From: Arthrobacter sp. D5-1
GTDB lineage: Bacteria > Actinomycetota > Actinomycetes > Actinomycetales > Micrococcaceae
Assembly: GCF_017357425.1 (NCBI RefSeq)
Contig: NZ_CP014572.1
Coordinates: 62,001-126,000, forward strand
Length of the DNA stretch: 64,000 nt
Direction of reading: 5' to 3'
The position numbers and the translations under genes are program-made. The notes beneath the pieces are model-generated. The model had not been told where the DNA came from and ran no database searches. It worked only from the letters and a program-made list of their open reading frames with translations. Shown in pieces: positions 1-9,652 of the stretch. The stretch's first letter is position 1. Each line of letters opens with the position of its first letter.

Positions 1-123
1 CCTCAAGAGCAGGGCAGGGCGCCCGGCTAAACCGGACTGTTCCTCGGCAGGTGCAAGCCCCTCCCCCTTGGAACAGTCGTTCTTCTTGCTAAACCGAATA
101 CCACCGCCTGAAAGGCATAGAGC

Positions 124-2523
124 ATGACCTCTCCGCAACACGCTGACCTCGCACTCGATTACAGGGATGAGGCGCCGGCGGCTATTGCCGGCCCCGCTGC
201 AGTCGAGTACCAAGTGCCGGGCCTCGACGCAGATGTCGAGGTGCTGATCGACCATTGGGGCATCCCTCATATCTACGCCGACACTCGACTCGACGCTTAC
301 GTGGCCCAAGGCTTTCAAGTGGCTCGCGACCGGCTGTTCCAGATCGACCTCTGGCGCCGCCGCGGTCTTGGGCTGCTGGCCGAGGCGTTCGGCCCGCGCT
401 ATGTCGAGCAGGACCGGGCGACCCGGCTCTTCCTCTACAGGGGTGACATGCGCGCAGAGTGGCTGGCCTACAACACCGAGACCAAAGACATCATCACTGC
501 CTTCACTGCCGGCATCAACGCCTTCGTGGAGTGGGTACTGAAAGAACCAGACCTCCGTTTGCCTCCAGAGTTCGGCCAGCTAGGCTACCTTCCCGCTCTC
601 TGGCAGCCTGAAGACGTAGTGCGCATCAGGACCCATGGGCTCGTCTACAACGTGGAGCAAGAGCTGACGCGCGCCCTGACGCTGCGGGACTTGGGGCAAG
701 CCGCCGAGGAACTCAGAGCTGTGCGCGAACCATCCAACAGCCACGAAACGCCCCCAACAGACCTCTTCGACTTCCTGACAGAGGAGGTCCTGGACGTCTA
801 CCGTCTGGCCTTCGCTCCAGTCGATTTCGGCGCGGGCACCGCATCAGAAATTACAAGCCCCTCAGGATCCAACAACTGGGTCATAGCCCCCTCCCTGTCA
901 GCGTCCGGGCGACCTGTCATGGCAAACGACCCGCACCGGGCCATGACCCTGCCCTCCCTCAGGTACATCGCCCACCTCGAGGCGCCGGGCATGAGCATCA
1001 TCGGTGCAGGGGAACCCAACCTGCCCGGAATCTACATCGGGCACAACGGTCACGTAGCCTTCGGCCTCACGATCTGGCCAGTGGACCAAGAGGACCTGTA
1101 CATCTACGAACTGCACCCGGAAAATGATCAGCTGTACCGTTACAAGGCCGGCTGGGAGCAGTTCGAGGTGATCCAGGAACCGGCCCCGGTTGCCGGAACG
1201 GATGATGCGGTCCACACCCTGGCATACACCCGGCACGGACCCGTCGTGCACATCGACACCACCAACCGCCGTGCGGTCGCCGTCAGGGCAGCCTGGCTGC
1301 AACCGGGCATGGCCCCATACTTGGGGAGCCTCGAGTATCAGTCCGCCAAGGACGCGACCGAACACGGCCGCGCCCTCCGGCGCTGGGGCGTCCCCGGCAC
1401 CAACCAGATTTTCGCTACAAAAGACGGCGACATCGGCTGGCAGGCCAGCGCCATGATACCGCGCCGACCAAACTGGGACGGATCACTCCCCGTTCCAGGC
1501 GATGGCCGCTACGAATGGGACGGCTTCGCTTCCGTCGAGGAACTTCCCTCGGTGCTAAACCCCGACAGCGGCTGGTTCTGCAGCGCCAACGAGAACAACA
1601 TCCCCGACGGCTACGACAGCACCGCGCTTCCAACAACCACGGACTGGTACTCCAACGCCCGCTACGACCGGCTCGCGGCATGGTTCAAAAGCGGAGCGCC
1701 ACTCGACGTCGCCTCCAGCCTCCAGATGCAAAACAATGCTGACAACACACACGGGCGCCTCCTGCTCGACCGGTTCTCAACCATCCCATCACCAACCAAC
1801 GCCGCGGAGTGGACGGAACTTCAGGCCTGGGACGGGACCGAGACCGTCGACTCCCGCGCTGCGCTGCTATTCCAGGTATGGCAGCGAAGGCACCTCCGGC
1901 CGTGGCTGGTCGATCATTGCCTTGACCGGCTGGGAATCACAGCGTCAGCTGCGGAGAAAGCCAGGCACAGGCTGTTGCGCACAGACACTCTCTTTTCAGA
2001 CCTCCGCCCCGACCTGCGCATGCTGGACATGTTCGACACCGACAAGGGCACTGACCTGGCACTGCTGCACGAAGCTGTGAACTCGACCCTGGCCACAGCA
2101 ATCGCCGAGATCGAAGAGCTCCTCGGCCCTGACCGGGAACTTTGGACATGGGGGGCACTCCACCAAACGAGGCTCCGACACCCCGTTCTCTCCCGAAACC
2201 CCACGGTGCCCCGGGAATGGGGACACCTTCCAGCCGTACCACGGGCGGGCAGCGGCGACACGGTCGGGCTGACCGGCTACGATGCTGAATTCAACGCCGT
2301 CATGGGAAGCAGCTTCCGCATCGCTGTCGACGTCGGTCAATGGGACGAAAGCAGGGTCGTAAATTCTCCGGGACAATCAGGCGATCCCCGGTCTCCACAC
2401 TACGCAGACCTGCTTCCGCTCTGGGCAACAGGAGACTCCTTTCCGCTGCTCTACAGCCGCGCCGCCGTCGAATCCGCAGTGTCCCAGCGCATCACGCTCC
2501 GCGCAGGAACGGCAACACAATGA
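124..2523 (+). CDS. Penicillin acylase family amidohydrolase (Ntn hydrolase)
   Basis: 799-residue protein of the penicillin amidase family, which cleave amide bonds such as acyl-amines and N-acyl-homoserine lactones. The SGSNNW motif places the N-terminal nucleophile serine of the beta subunit at about residue 249, so the precursor is expected to self-cleave into a ~250-residue alpha and ~550-residue beta chain. No clear signal peptide is visible, so a cytoplasmic enzyme is likely. The stop codon overlaps the next gene by four bases (ATGA), so the two are probably translationally coupled. Start ATG at 124 is preceded by only a weak AG-rich site. The substrate is not known; the amine-rich context suggests release or turnover of an amine from an amide, which is inference. 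Confidence 0.85.
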   Translation: MTSPQHADLALDYRDEAPAAIAGPAAVEYQVPGLDADVEVLIDHWGIPHIYADTRLDAYVAQGFQVARDRLFQIDLWRRRGLGLLAEAFGPRYVEQDRATRLFLYRGDMRAEWLAYNTETKDIITAFTAGINAFVEWVLKEPDLRLPPEFGQLGYLPALWQPEDVVRIRTHGLVYNVEQELTRALTLRDLGQAAEELRAVREPSNSHETPPTDLFDFLTEEVLDVYRLAFAPVDFGAGTASEITSPSGSNNWVIAPSLSASGRPVMANDPHRAMTLPSLRYIAHLEAPGMSIIGAGEPNLPGIYIGHNGHVAFGLTIWPVDQEDLYIYELHPENDQLYRYKAGWEQFEVIQEPAPVAGTDDAVHTLAYTRHGPVVHIDTTNRRAVAVRAAWLQPGMAPYLGSLEYQSAKDATEHGRALRRWGVPGTNQIFATKDGDIGWQASAMIPRRPNWDGSLPVPGDGRYEWDGFASVEELPSVLNPDSGWFCSANENNIPDGYDSTALPTTTDWYSNARYDRLAAWFKSGAPLDVASSLQMQNNADNTHGRLLLDRFSTIPSPTNAAEWTELQAWDGTETVDSRAALLFQVWQRRHLRPWLVDHCLDRLGITASAAEKARHRLLRTDTLFSDLRPDLRMLDMFDTDKGTDLALLHEAVNSTLATAIAEIEELLGPDRELWTWGALHQTRLRHPVLSRNPTVPREWGHLPAVPRAGSGDTVGLTGYDAEFNAVMGSSFRIAVDVGQWDESRVVNSPGQSGDPRSPHYADLLPLWATGDSFPLLYSRAAVESAVSQRITLRAGTATQ

Positions 2524-3596
2524 CCAGAATGCAACACCGTATTGCGCTGATTCCAGGAGACGGCATCGGCAAAGAAGTCACCCCGGCCGCAACCGCCATT
2601 CTCGACAAGGTGGGACAACGGCATGGAATCTCCTTCGCCTACGACGAACTGGATTGGTCCTGTGAGAGATATGTTCACACCGGTGCAATGATGCCCGAGG
2701 ATGGCATCGAGCAGATCCGGTCCCACGACGCGATCCTCCTCGGAGCTGTCGGGTGGGGCAATGTACCGGACCACGTCTCACTATGGGGGCTGCTGATCCC
2801 CATCCGCCGTGCCTTCGCCCAATACGTCAATCTACGACCGATCGCTGTCATGGAAGGCGTACCAAGCCCGCTAGCTGCGGCGCACCCCGGCACCACAGAG
2901 GGCGGGGTTGATCTGGTGATCGTCCGCGAGAATGCCGAGGGCGAATACTCGCAAATCGGCGGCAGGATGAACGACGGGCTTGCCTCGGAAATGGCGGTGC
3001 AACAATCGGTCTTCACCCGTGCCGGAGTCTCCAGGATCGCCGACTACGCTTTAACTCTCGCGTCGGCCCGCCGGAACCGTGTCACCTCAGCGACAAAATC
3101 CAACGGAATTATTCACACCATGCCCTTTTGGGACGACATCGTAGCTGAACGTGCCCAAGAGCATCCCGGCGTGGAACTTCGAAGCGAACATATCGACGCC
3201 CTTGCCGCGAAGCTTGTCCTACAGCCTGCCGAGTTCGATGTAATCGTCGCATCGAACCTCTTCGGTGACATCCTCTCGGACCTCGCGGCCGCCGTAGCCG
3301 GCTCAATCGGCATTGCCCCCTCAGGGAATATCAATCCCGAGAGGGAACACCCCTCAATGTTCGAACCAGTACACGGCTCGGCCCCGGACATCGCCGGAAA
3401 GGGTGTGGCCAACCCGGTCGGTGCCATCTGGTCCGCCGCCATGATGCTTGATCACCTCGGACATCCTGAAGCTTCCGCAGAAGTCATGGACGCGGTACGC
3501 AACCAGCTCGCTGAAGGCATAGTGCTTACCCGGGACATGGGCGGTACTGCAGGAACCGCGGAATTCATACGGAGCCTTCTTGCAAAGCTGAACTGA
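2520..3596 (+). CDS. Tartrate/D-malate dehydrogenase (isopropylmalate dehydrogenase superfamily)
   Basis: 358-residue NAD-dependent beta-decarboxylating dehydrogenase. It opens with RIALIPGDGIGKEV, has the RENAEGEYSQIGGR substrate-loop segment, the Lys of ATKSNG and the metal-binding DILSDLAAAVAGSIG segment. The REN-EGEYS signature fits the tartrate dehydrogenase/D-malate dehydrogenase branch rather than LeuB. Start ATG at 2520 overlaps the amidase stop by four bases; the longer in-frame upstream reading is out of frame with the amidase and has no role. The gene ends 130 bases before a long inverted repeat. The physiological substrate (tartrate, D-malate or another 2-hydroxy diacid) cannot be fixed from sequence alone. 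Confidence 0.82.
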   Translation: MTRMQHRIALIPGDGIGKEVTPAATAILDKVGQRHGISFAYDELDWSCERYVHTGAMMPEDGIEQIRSHDAILLGAVGWGNVPDHVSLWGLLIPIRRAFAQYVNLRPIAVMEGVPSPLAAAHPGTTEGGVDLVIVRENAEGEYSQIGGRMNDGLASEMAVQQSVFTRAGVSRIADYALTLASARRNRVTSATKSNGIIHTMPFWDDIVAERAQEHPGVELRSEHIDALAAKLVLQPAEFDVIVASNLFGDILSDLAAAVAGSIGIAPSGNINPEREHPSMFEPVHGSAPDIAGKGVANPVGAIWSAAMMLDHLGHPEASAEVMDAVRNQLAEGIVLTRDMGGTAGTAEFIRSLLAKLN

Positions 3597-3726
3597 CCTT
3601 TCCTACCCACGCCCTGATTCGTCTTTCCAGACGGCCAGGTCACGACGCCCGTCTCTTGACGCAGGGCCACACAAACAGCCCACGGTGCCTGCCACAGACG
3701 CGGCGCAACGCCTCCTGAGGACGCTG

Positions 3727-3772
3727 CCGACAAGACCCGCGAAGCTAAAGACGCTTTCGCGGGTCTTGTCGG
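3727..3772. terminator. Perfect 17-bp inverted repeat (terminator-like)
   Basis: Arms at 3727-3743 and 3756-3772 are exact complements around a 12-base loop. It lies between the dehydrogenase and the convergent small gene at 3918. There is no T-run after it on the plus strand, so it may be a bidirectional terminator or a leftover mobile-element end. The rest of 3597-3917 shows no convincing gene. Confidence 0.5.
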
Positions 3773-3917
3773 TGGCGGGCTGGGCGGTGTCCCGCTGCCA
3801 GGTCATTAGGTGGGTGCGGCTTGGGCGTTTCCTTGGAAAAGCCGGTAATACCGTGGCAGGCAAAGCGGGCTGCTGCCAGAGCTTGTTTGTCTCCTGGCAC
3901 CGTCATTCGCAGTCGGG

Positions 3918-4127
3918 CTAATCAGCCGCCCAGACTTCGTAGCCTTCAGAGCGCTCAAACATGGTTCGGGGCATGATCCCTTCACCGAGAATCCACAGTA
4001 TTTCCCCATCGTCGGTTACCGTATCGACGACCCCGGCCCGGAAAAGTTGACCACTCTTGTATATCTCCACGGACTCGCCCTGGACAGCGGTCCAGTCATG
4101 TTGGATGTCATGCTTCACGGTGCTCAA
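3918..4127 (-). CDS. Small hypothetical protein, 69 residues
   Basis: Short acidic protein without cysteines or membrane segments. It reads as a compact beta-rich domain (SVEIYKSGQLFRAGVVDTV, then DGEILWILGEG), similar in feel to small actinobacterial DUF proteins. The start is uncertain: TTG at 4127 or an in-frame GTG at 4118, both behind AAGAAAG. It lies downstream of adenylate kinase on the same strand, separated by about 120 bases. I do not recognise a function. Low hydrophobic bias and normal amino-acid content favour a real gene over a shadow reading. Confidence 0.45.
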   Translation of the reverse strand: MSTVKHDIQHDWTAVQGESVEIYKSGQLFRAGVVDTVTDDGEILWILGEGIMPRTMFERSEGYEVWAAD

Positions 4128-4250
4128 TCTTTCTTGCTTATGTGCCCCTGCGGTACCGGGCCGCCGGTCTTCTGAACCGCCAGCGAATCCGCTGAAGACG
4201 CGGTAGCAGCACGGACAGTCCTCGGTGCTGCGACCGGGGACTGGGGACTG

Positions 4251-4859
4251 CTAACTCTGCCCTGCCACTTGTGTCACGAGCTGTGAAGAAGTGTCGACGG
4301 AGGAAATTTGGGCTGTTATCTGCTCAGTAACCTCATCGATTGCCACGTTTCCGTCGACTGTCAGTAGAACGCCGCGGGCACGGTACAGGTCGATGAGCTG
4401 TTCGGTTTGTTGGTGGTAGAGATCCAGCCGGTGTCGGATCACAGTCTCCGTATCGTCGCTACGGCGTGTTGTTTTTGCGCGCTCGAGCAGACGCGTCACA
4501 AGGTCTGCGTCATCGACGGTCAGCAGGAGCGCAGCGTCCAAAGTCAGGTTGTTGAATGACAGCATGTCATCGAGTTCTGCCACCTGCGTGGTGGTGCGAG
4601 GATATCCGTCGAGTAGGAATCCATCGAGGGCGTCGGGTTGTCTCAATCGCTGGCGCACCATCTGGTTGGTGAGATCATCGGGGACAAGGTCTCCCTTATC
4701 TATGTAGTTTTTGCAGTTCACTCCAAGTGGAGTCAGCTGGGCAATGTTCTGCCGGAATATGTCCCCGGTGGAGATGGCCGGAATCCCAAGCTGCTGAGAA
4801 ATACGTTCAGCTTGCGTGCCTTTTCCTGAGCCGGGAGGCCCAACAATTATCATTCTCAT
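4251..4859 (-). CDS. adk: Adenylate kinase
   Basis: 202 residues with the Walker A loop GPPGSGKGTQ at the N-terminus, the NMP-binding STGDIFR segment, DGFLLDGYPRTTTQ and a short LID (RAKTTRRSDD), typical of the short-LID adenylate kinase group. It converts AMP + ATP to 2 ADP. The protein is somewhat divergent from housekeeping Adk (NCKNYIDKGDLVPDDL), suggesting a second plasmid-borne copy. It lies immediately downstream of acetyl-CoA synthetase on the same strand. That enzyme produces AMP, so AMP recycling during acetate activation is a natural role (inference). Start ATG at 4859 begins at the P-loop with little leader. Confidence 0.9.
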   Translation of the reverse strand: MRMIIVGPPGSGKGTQAERISQQLGIPAISTGDIFRQNIAQLTPLGVNCKNYIDKGDLVPDDLTNQMVRQRLRQPDALDGFLLDGYPRTTTQVAELDDMLSFNNLTLDAALLLTVDDADLVTRLLERAKTTRRSDDTETVIRHRLDLYHQQTEQLIDLYRARGVLLTVDGNVAIDEVTEQITAQISSVDTSSQLVTQVAGQS

Positions 4860-5009
4860 GGTTGCGAAACCCTTCGTTAGACCGGCATGAGGTGGCTGGA
4901 GCTGTTGGACTTCCCGTGGCGTGAATGCATTTGCCCGAGCCGCCGCTAATACTTATGAGGCCCCACGTGGTGATGAATCTTCCCCGCTAATATGCGGGGA
5001 CGGACACCT

Positions 5010-7049
5010 CTATCGCTGCGATACAAAATTGGGTTGCGATTCGTGTGCCTGGTGTCCTGCATGTTCCTCTTGCATCGCTGGTGGCGTTTGAGACCTGTGG
5101 AGGCTTGCCGCGATCTGCTGCATGATCGTGGGGTCGGAGAGGGTGGTGGCGTCGCCCGGATCGCGCCCTTCCGCGACGTCCTTGAGCAGGCGGCGCATGA
5201 TCTTGCCGGAGCGCGTCTTGGGCAGTTCAGGTACCACCAGGATGGCCTTCGGCTTCGCGATGGGCCCGATTTCCTTGCCCACGTGGTTGCGGAGTTCCTG
5301 GACAATGTCGTCACCGGAATCCACTGCGTCCCCGCGGAGGATGACGAACGCGACGACGGCCTGGCCTGTGGTTTCGTCCGCGGCACCAACAACAGCCGCC
5401 TCTGCAACGGCGGGGTGGGAGACCAGGGCGGACTCGATCTCAGTGGTGGAGAGCCGGTGCCCGGAGACGTTCATGACGTCATCCACCCGGCCCAGGAGCC
5501 AGACGTCCCCGTCCTCGTCCTTCTTCGCACCGTCACCGGCGAAGTACATGGTCTCGAACCGGGACCAGTAGGTGTCCTTGAAGCGTTCCGGGTCGCCCCA
5601 GATGCCGCGGAGCATGGCCGGCCAGGGCTCGCGAATCACTAGGAAGCCGCCGTGTCCGTTGGGCACGGATTCGCCCATCTCGTCGACGACGTCCACGGCG
5701 ATGCCCGGCAGCGGGACCTGGGCCGAGCCCGGCTTGGTGGCGGTAACCCCGGGGAGCGGTGCGATCATCTGCGCGCCGGTCTCGGTCTGCCACCACGTGT
5801 CCACGATGGGGGTCTTGTCCCCGCCGATGACCTTCCGGTACCACATCCAGGCCTCGGGGTTGATGGATTCGCCCACAGAGCCAAGGACCCGAAGGGAGGA
5901 CAGATCGTACTTGTCCGGGATCTCCCTGCCCCACTTCATGAACGTCCGGATCGCGGTGGGAGCGGTGTACAGGATGGAGACCTTGTACTTCTCCACGATT
6001 TCCCACCAGCGGCCCTGGTGCGGGGAGTCCGGCGTGCCCTCATACATCACCTGGGTGGCGCCGTTGATGAGCGGCGCATAGGCGACGTAGGAGTGGCCGG
6101 TGACCCATCCGACGTCGGCCGTGCACCAGTAGACGTCCGTCTCAGGGTGCAGGTCGAACACTGCCCGGTGGGTGTAGGCAGTCTGGGTGAGGTACCCGCC
6201 GGTGGTGTGGAGGATGCCCTTGGGCTTGCCGGTGGTGCCGGAGGTGTAAAGGATGAACAGGGGGTGCTCGGAATCGTGGCCCACGGCGGTGTGCTCGGCC
6301 GAGGCGGCCTCGACGGTGTCTGCCCACCAGTGGTCGCGGCCTTCGTGCCAGTCCACGTCCTGTCCGTTGCGCTTGACCACCACGACGTTCTGTACGGTGT
6401 GGCCCTCCTTGGCCAAGGCGTCATCGACGGCGGGCTTCAGGGCGCTCGGCTTGCCGCGCCGGTACGTGCCGTCCGCGGTGACTACCAGCTTGGCCTCGGC
6501 GTCATCGATCCGGGAACGCAGCGCGTCGGCGGAGAAGCCGCCAAACACCACCGAGTGCACGGCTCCGATCCGGGCGCAGGCCAGCAGGGTGATGACGGCC
6601 TCGGGGATCATCGGCAGGTACACCGCAACCCTGTCGCCCTTGGCAACTCCAAGGGATTCGAAGGCGTTGGCCGCCTTCTTCACTTCCTCCGTCAGCTGGG
6701 CGTATGTATACGTGCTGGTGTCCCCGGGCTCACCCTCGAAATGGATGGCCACCCGGTCGCCCAGGCCGTTCTCCACGTGCCGGTCCAGCGCGTTGTACGC
6801 AGCGTTGACCTCACCGCCCACGAACCACTTCGCGAACGGCGGGTTGGACCAGTCCAGCGCCTCATCGAAGTCCTTGCTCCAGGTGAGCAGCTCGCGGGCC
6901 TTCTTAGCCCAGAAAGCCGGCCGGTCGGCGTCGGCCTCGGTGTAGGCTTCAGCGCCTACCACTGCGTTGGCCGCGAATTTTTCTGATGGTGGGAAGCTGA
7001 GTTCCCTCCCGGAGCTGTTGATGGGAGGTGATTCCACGTTGCTTGGCAT
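5010..7049 (-). CDS. acs: Acetyl-CoA synthetase (AMP-forming)
   Basis: 679 residues. It shows the AMP-binding motif [11 protein letters not shown], the acetyl-CoA synthetase segments [14 protein letters not shown] and WWQTETG, and the C-terminal [12 protein letters not shown] containing the catalytic, acetylatable lysine. It activates acetate with ATP and CoA, giving acetyl-CoA, AMP and pyrophosphate. The last ~35 residues (histidine- and glutamine-rich) extend past the usual end. Start ATG at 7049 has AAGGAGAG just upstream. With the amine oxidase, aldehyde dehydrogenase and permease nearby, it completes a route from ethylamine to acetyl-CoA. Confidence 0.97.
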   Translation of the reverse strand: MPSNVESPPINSSGRELSFPPSEKFAANAVVGAEAYTEADADRPAFWAKKARELLTWSKDFDEALDWSNPPFAKWFVGGEVNAAYNALDRHVENGLGDRVAIHFEGEPGDTSTYTYAQLTEEVKKAANAFESLGVAKGDRVAVYLPMIPEAVITLLACARIGAVHSVVFGGFSADALRSRIDDAEAKLVVTADGTYRRGKPSALKPAVDDALAKEGHTVQNVVVVKRNGQDVDWHEGRDHWWADTVEAASAEHTAVGHDSEHPLFILYTSGTTGKPKGILHTTGGYLTQTAYTHRAVFDLHPETDVYWCTADVGWVTGHSYVAYAPLINGATQVMYEGTPDSPHQGRWWEIVEKYKVSILYTAPTAIRTFMKWGREIPDKYDLSSLRVLGSVGESINPEAWMWYRKVIGGDKTPIVDTWWQTETGAQMIAPLPGVTATKPGSAQVPLPGIAVDVVDEMGESVPNGHGGFLVIREPWPAMLRGIWGDPERFKDTYWSRFETMYFAGDGAKKDEDGDVWLLGRVDDVMNVSGHRLSTTEIESALVSHPAVAEAAVVGAADETTGQAVVAFVILRGDAVDSGDDIVQELRNHVGKEIGPIAKPKAILVVPELPKTRSGKIMRRLLKDVAEGRDPGDATTLSDPTIMQQIAASLHRSQTPPAMQEEHAGHQAHESQPNFVSQR

Positions 7050-7098
7050 GTCTCTCCTTGGGTGTTCAGGTGATAGGAGGTAGGGCTGAAATCAGGTC

Positions 7099-7761
7099 TT
7101 ACAGGCTTGTGGCGGCGAACATCAGTGACATTGTCAGTGCAGCGCCTGCCTCATAGGACCGTTCAAGAATGGTCTGCCGGTGCCAAGAGACCGGGTTCAA
7201 GCCGGGTGCTTTCTTTGCCAGCATCTTGGCCACGAGGCGGACCATGGGCAGAAGCCATGCGAGGACTGCCCCAGCAAAGAGAATGGCCAGGACCTGCGTG
7301 GCTGCATGGGTCCACAGCGGGCTGACGTCGGGGATTGAGGGAACATTCGTGGTCAGCGCGTGGCCATGATGGGGAGCAGGGTGAGCAGGCATGGTTGTGC
7401 GTTCGGCCTGGCCTGCGGAATGAGGAAGTGCGAGCATAAAGACCATTGAGGCGAGCATGGCTGCGTGGTACAGACAGCTTAGGCGCCCGGGACGGCTGTG
7501 GCATACAAGAGCGAACTCGTGCCGCGAAACGGCCTGCAGGAAGAACCAAAAGGAGGCTGTGCCGAACAGCAACAGCTGAGGCAGCAGCGGCAACCGTACG
7601 TCGTGCCAGACCATTCCGAGCATCCCTAGAGCCATGAGGGTATGCAACACATAGTTCAGCCGGGTGACCCATGAGTTGCCCCGGAATGCCTTGGCAAGGC
7701 AAAAAGCTGTGCCGGCTACGAGGATTAGGCTGACCGGAATATTAAGGAAAGGCGCCAGCAC
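7099..7761 (-). CDS. DUF5134 integral membrane protein
   Basis: About 220 residues with six or seven hydrophobic segments (LNIPVSLILVAGTAFCLAKA at the start, MSLMFAATSL at the end) and a histidine-rich loop near residue 125 (PAHPAPHHGHA). Resembles the actinobacterial DUF5134 family, whose function is unknown. The GTG start at 7761 is chosen because AAGGAG lies five bases upstream; the longer reading runs back through the terminator hairpin of the permease. The His-rich loop and the copper amine oxidase nearby make a metal-related role conceivable, but this is speculation. Confidence 0.7.
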   Translation of the reverse strand: MLAPFLNIPVSLILVAGTAFCLAKAFRGNSWVTRLNYVLHTLMALGMLGMVWHDVRLPLLPQLLLFGTASFWFFLQAVSRHEFALVCHSRPGRLSCLYHAAMLASMVFMLALPHSAGQAERTTMPAHPAPHHGHALTTNVPSIPDVSPLWTHAATQVLAILFAGAVLAWLLPMVRLVAKMLAKKAPGLNPVSWHRQTILERSYEAGAALTMSLMFAATSL

Positions 7762-7832
7762 GGGAGTCTCCTTCTTTGGCACGGCAAATGAGGCAAGTTG
7801 GGGTGTTTGTAGACAGAACCAAGGACAGCGAA

Positions 7833-7867
7833 GTGGCCGGCCGCCGGTGAAACCGGCGGCCGGCCAC
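7833..7867 (-). terminator. Strong hairpin after the permease gene
   Basis: Perfect 16-bp GC-rich arms (7833-7848 and 7852-7867) around a 3-base loop, starting seven bases past the permease stop codon. It would end or attenuate transcription between the permease and DUF5134. No long T-run follows. Confidence 0.7.
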
Positions 7868-7873
7868 GTGCCC

Positions 7874-9358
7874 TCAGGCTCTGGAGTCGAGTTCCGCCTC
7901 GGCCTGCTCGATTGCGGCGAATTCTTCCTCCGGCGCCTGTGCAACCAGCCGGTGGCGGCTGTAGAAGGCGAAGTAGGCGATCATGACCGCGTAGGCGGCC
8001 ACAGCGTAGAGAACCACTGACGGGTCGACGACGAATCCTGCGGTCAGGGCAGCAATGGCGAGGACGAGCGCGGTGCCGGACGTGAAGATTCCTCCAGGGG
8101 TACGGTACGGCCGGTCCAGCTTGGGTTCCCGGACCCGAAGGATGATGTGCGAGAGCATCATCAGGATGTAGGAAATCGTGGCTCCGAAGACGGAGATCAG
8201 GATCAGCAGGTCGCCGGATCCGGTCATGGAGAGCACGAAGCCGATGATTCCGGGGACGATCAGTGCCAGAAAGGGAACCTTCCGGCCATTCGTCAGCGAC
8301 AGTACCCGCGGGAGGTAGCCTGCCCGGGATAGGGCGAACGTCTGCCGGGAGTAGGCGAAGGTGATGGCAAAGAAGCTCGATACCAGCCCGACAAGCCCGA
8401 TGACGTTGACGAACCAGCTCAGGGCCGTGGCTCCAGTACCAATCAGGGGCGATTCCAGAGCGTCGATGAGCGGGTTTCCGGATTCCTGGAGGGCAGCTGA
8501 GCCGGCGCCGCCGGGTCCCAGCATCAGGAGTGCTGCAGCCAGGACGGTCAGGATTACCACTCCCCCGATGAGCCCCTTCGGAACATCGCGTACCGGGTTC
8601 CGGGCCTCCTCTGCTGCCAAAGGTACTCCCTCCACTGCAAGGAAAAACCACATCGCATAAGGCAGGGCTGCCCAGATCCCTACGATGCCGAACGGCAGGA
8701 AGGCGCTGGCACCAAAAGCATCTGTCGGCTCAATGTTGAGGAGGTTGCTTGCGTCGAAATACGGGAGCATTCCGACAGTCCATGCGACCAGGCCGATTAC
8801 CGCGACTACCGCGATGCCAAACATGAGCTTCAGGACTTGCTTGACGCCGTACAGGTGGAGTCCGATAAAGGCGGCGTAGAAGACAAAGTAGACGAGCGGA
8901 CCGCTGATGCCGAGCAGCGACTCCAGGTAGGCGCCGATGAACGTGACGACTGCAGCGGGGGCAAGAACAAATTCCAGCAGGATGGCCGTACCGGTGAGGA
9001 ATCCTCCCCATGGACCCATGGCGCGGCGGGCAAAGCCGTAGCCGCCGCCGGCTGTCGGGATGATGGAGGACATTTCTGCCAGAGCGAAACACATGGTGGT
9101 ATACATGATTGCCATCAGTGCAGTGGCGATCACGAGGCCACCCCAGCCTGCCTGGGCCAAGCCGAAGTTCCATCCTGCGTACTGGCCGGCAATGACATAA
9201 CCGACACCGAGTCCGACCAGCAGCACGGGGCCGGCGGTGCCCCGGCGCAACTGCCGGTGTTTCATATAGTCTTCGCTGACGTTCTGGTACTCAACTCCGC
9301 GCGTTGCATGTCGGGTCGCGGGCTGCATTGGGGGTGCTGCCTGGTTTTCTTTTGACAT
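7874..9358 (-). CDS. APC-family amine/amino-acid permease (ethanolamine-permease-like)
   Basis: 494 residues with about twelve hydrophobic segments. After a soluble ~38-residue N-terminus come the APC signature region GLGVGYVIAGQYAGWNFGL and the AEMSSIIPTAGGGYGFARRA loop, which resemble ethanolamine/amine permeases of the amino acid-polyamine-organocation superfamily. It probably imports a short amine or amino acid. It sits between the copper amine oxidase and acetyl-CoA synthetase on the same strand, so ethylamine or a similar amine is the likely substrate (inference). ATG at 9358 follows AGGAGAAC. An acidic C-terminal tail rich in Glu and Ala ends the protein. Confidence 0.9.
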   Translation of the reverse strand: MSKENQAAPPMQPATRHATRGVEYQNVSEDYMKHRQLRRGTAGPVLLVGLGVGYVIAGQYAGWNFGLAQAGWGGLVIATALMAIMYTTMCFALAEMSSIIPTAGGGYGFARRAMGPWGGFLTGTAILLEFVLAPAAVVTFIGAYLESLLGISGPLVYFVFYAAFIGLHLYGVKQVLKLMFGIAVVAVIGLVAWTVGMLPYFDASNLLNIEPTDAFGASAFLPFGIVGIWAALPYAMWFFLAVEGVPLAAEEARNPVRDVPKGLIGGVVILTVLAAALLMLGPGGAGSAALQESGNPLIDALESPLIGTGATALSWFVNVIGLVGLVSSFFAITFAYSRQTFALSRAGYLPRVLSLTNGRKVPFLALIVPGIIGFVLSMTGSGDLLILISVFGATISYILMMLSHIILRVREPKLDRPYRTPGGIFTSGTALVLAIAALTAGFVVDPSVVLYAVAAYAVMIAYFAFYSRHRLVAQAPEEEFAAIEQAEAELDSRA

Positions 9359-9652
9359 CGTTGTTCTCCTGGGTCATCGGCCCAGCATGGCTCGATGGTT
9401 CAGATCACGTCATCGTGAAGTGAGGGGGCGGAGCTTGTTGCCTGGGCCTGGGTGTGGTGCGAAAGGGTGCCAGCGGGCCGGACGTCATCGGGGGCCTGGG
9501 AGAGTGGGGACGCCCTCCCCAGTCCGGTCAGGACGGCGAGCATGGGGGTAGACACCTGGAAAGTGTGAACTGGAGGATTTGCTCTTTGGAATGAGGCCGG
9601 AAGCGCCGTCGCAGGTAGGCGTTCGGCGCTCCCGGGCCTCAATTAACGACTG

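Noticed and set aside
35..78. Inverted repeat GACTGTTCC / GGAACAGTC before the amidase gene
   Set aside because: Nine-base arms 26 bases apart; too short and too near the window edge to call an operator or terminator.
9400..9642. 80-codon minus-strand reading after the permease
   Set aside because: No ribosome site and no recognisable pattern; falls in an ordinary intergenic gap.
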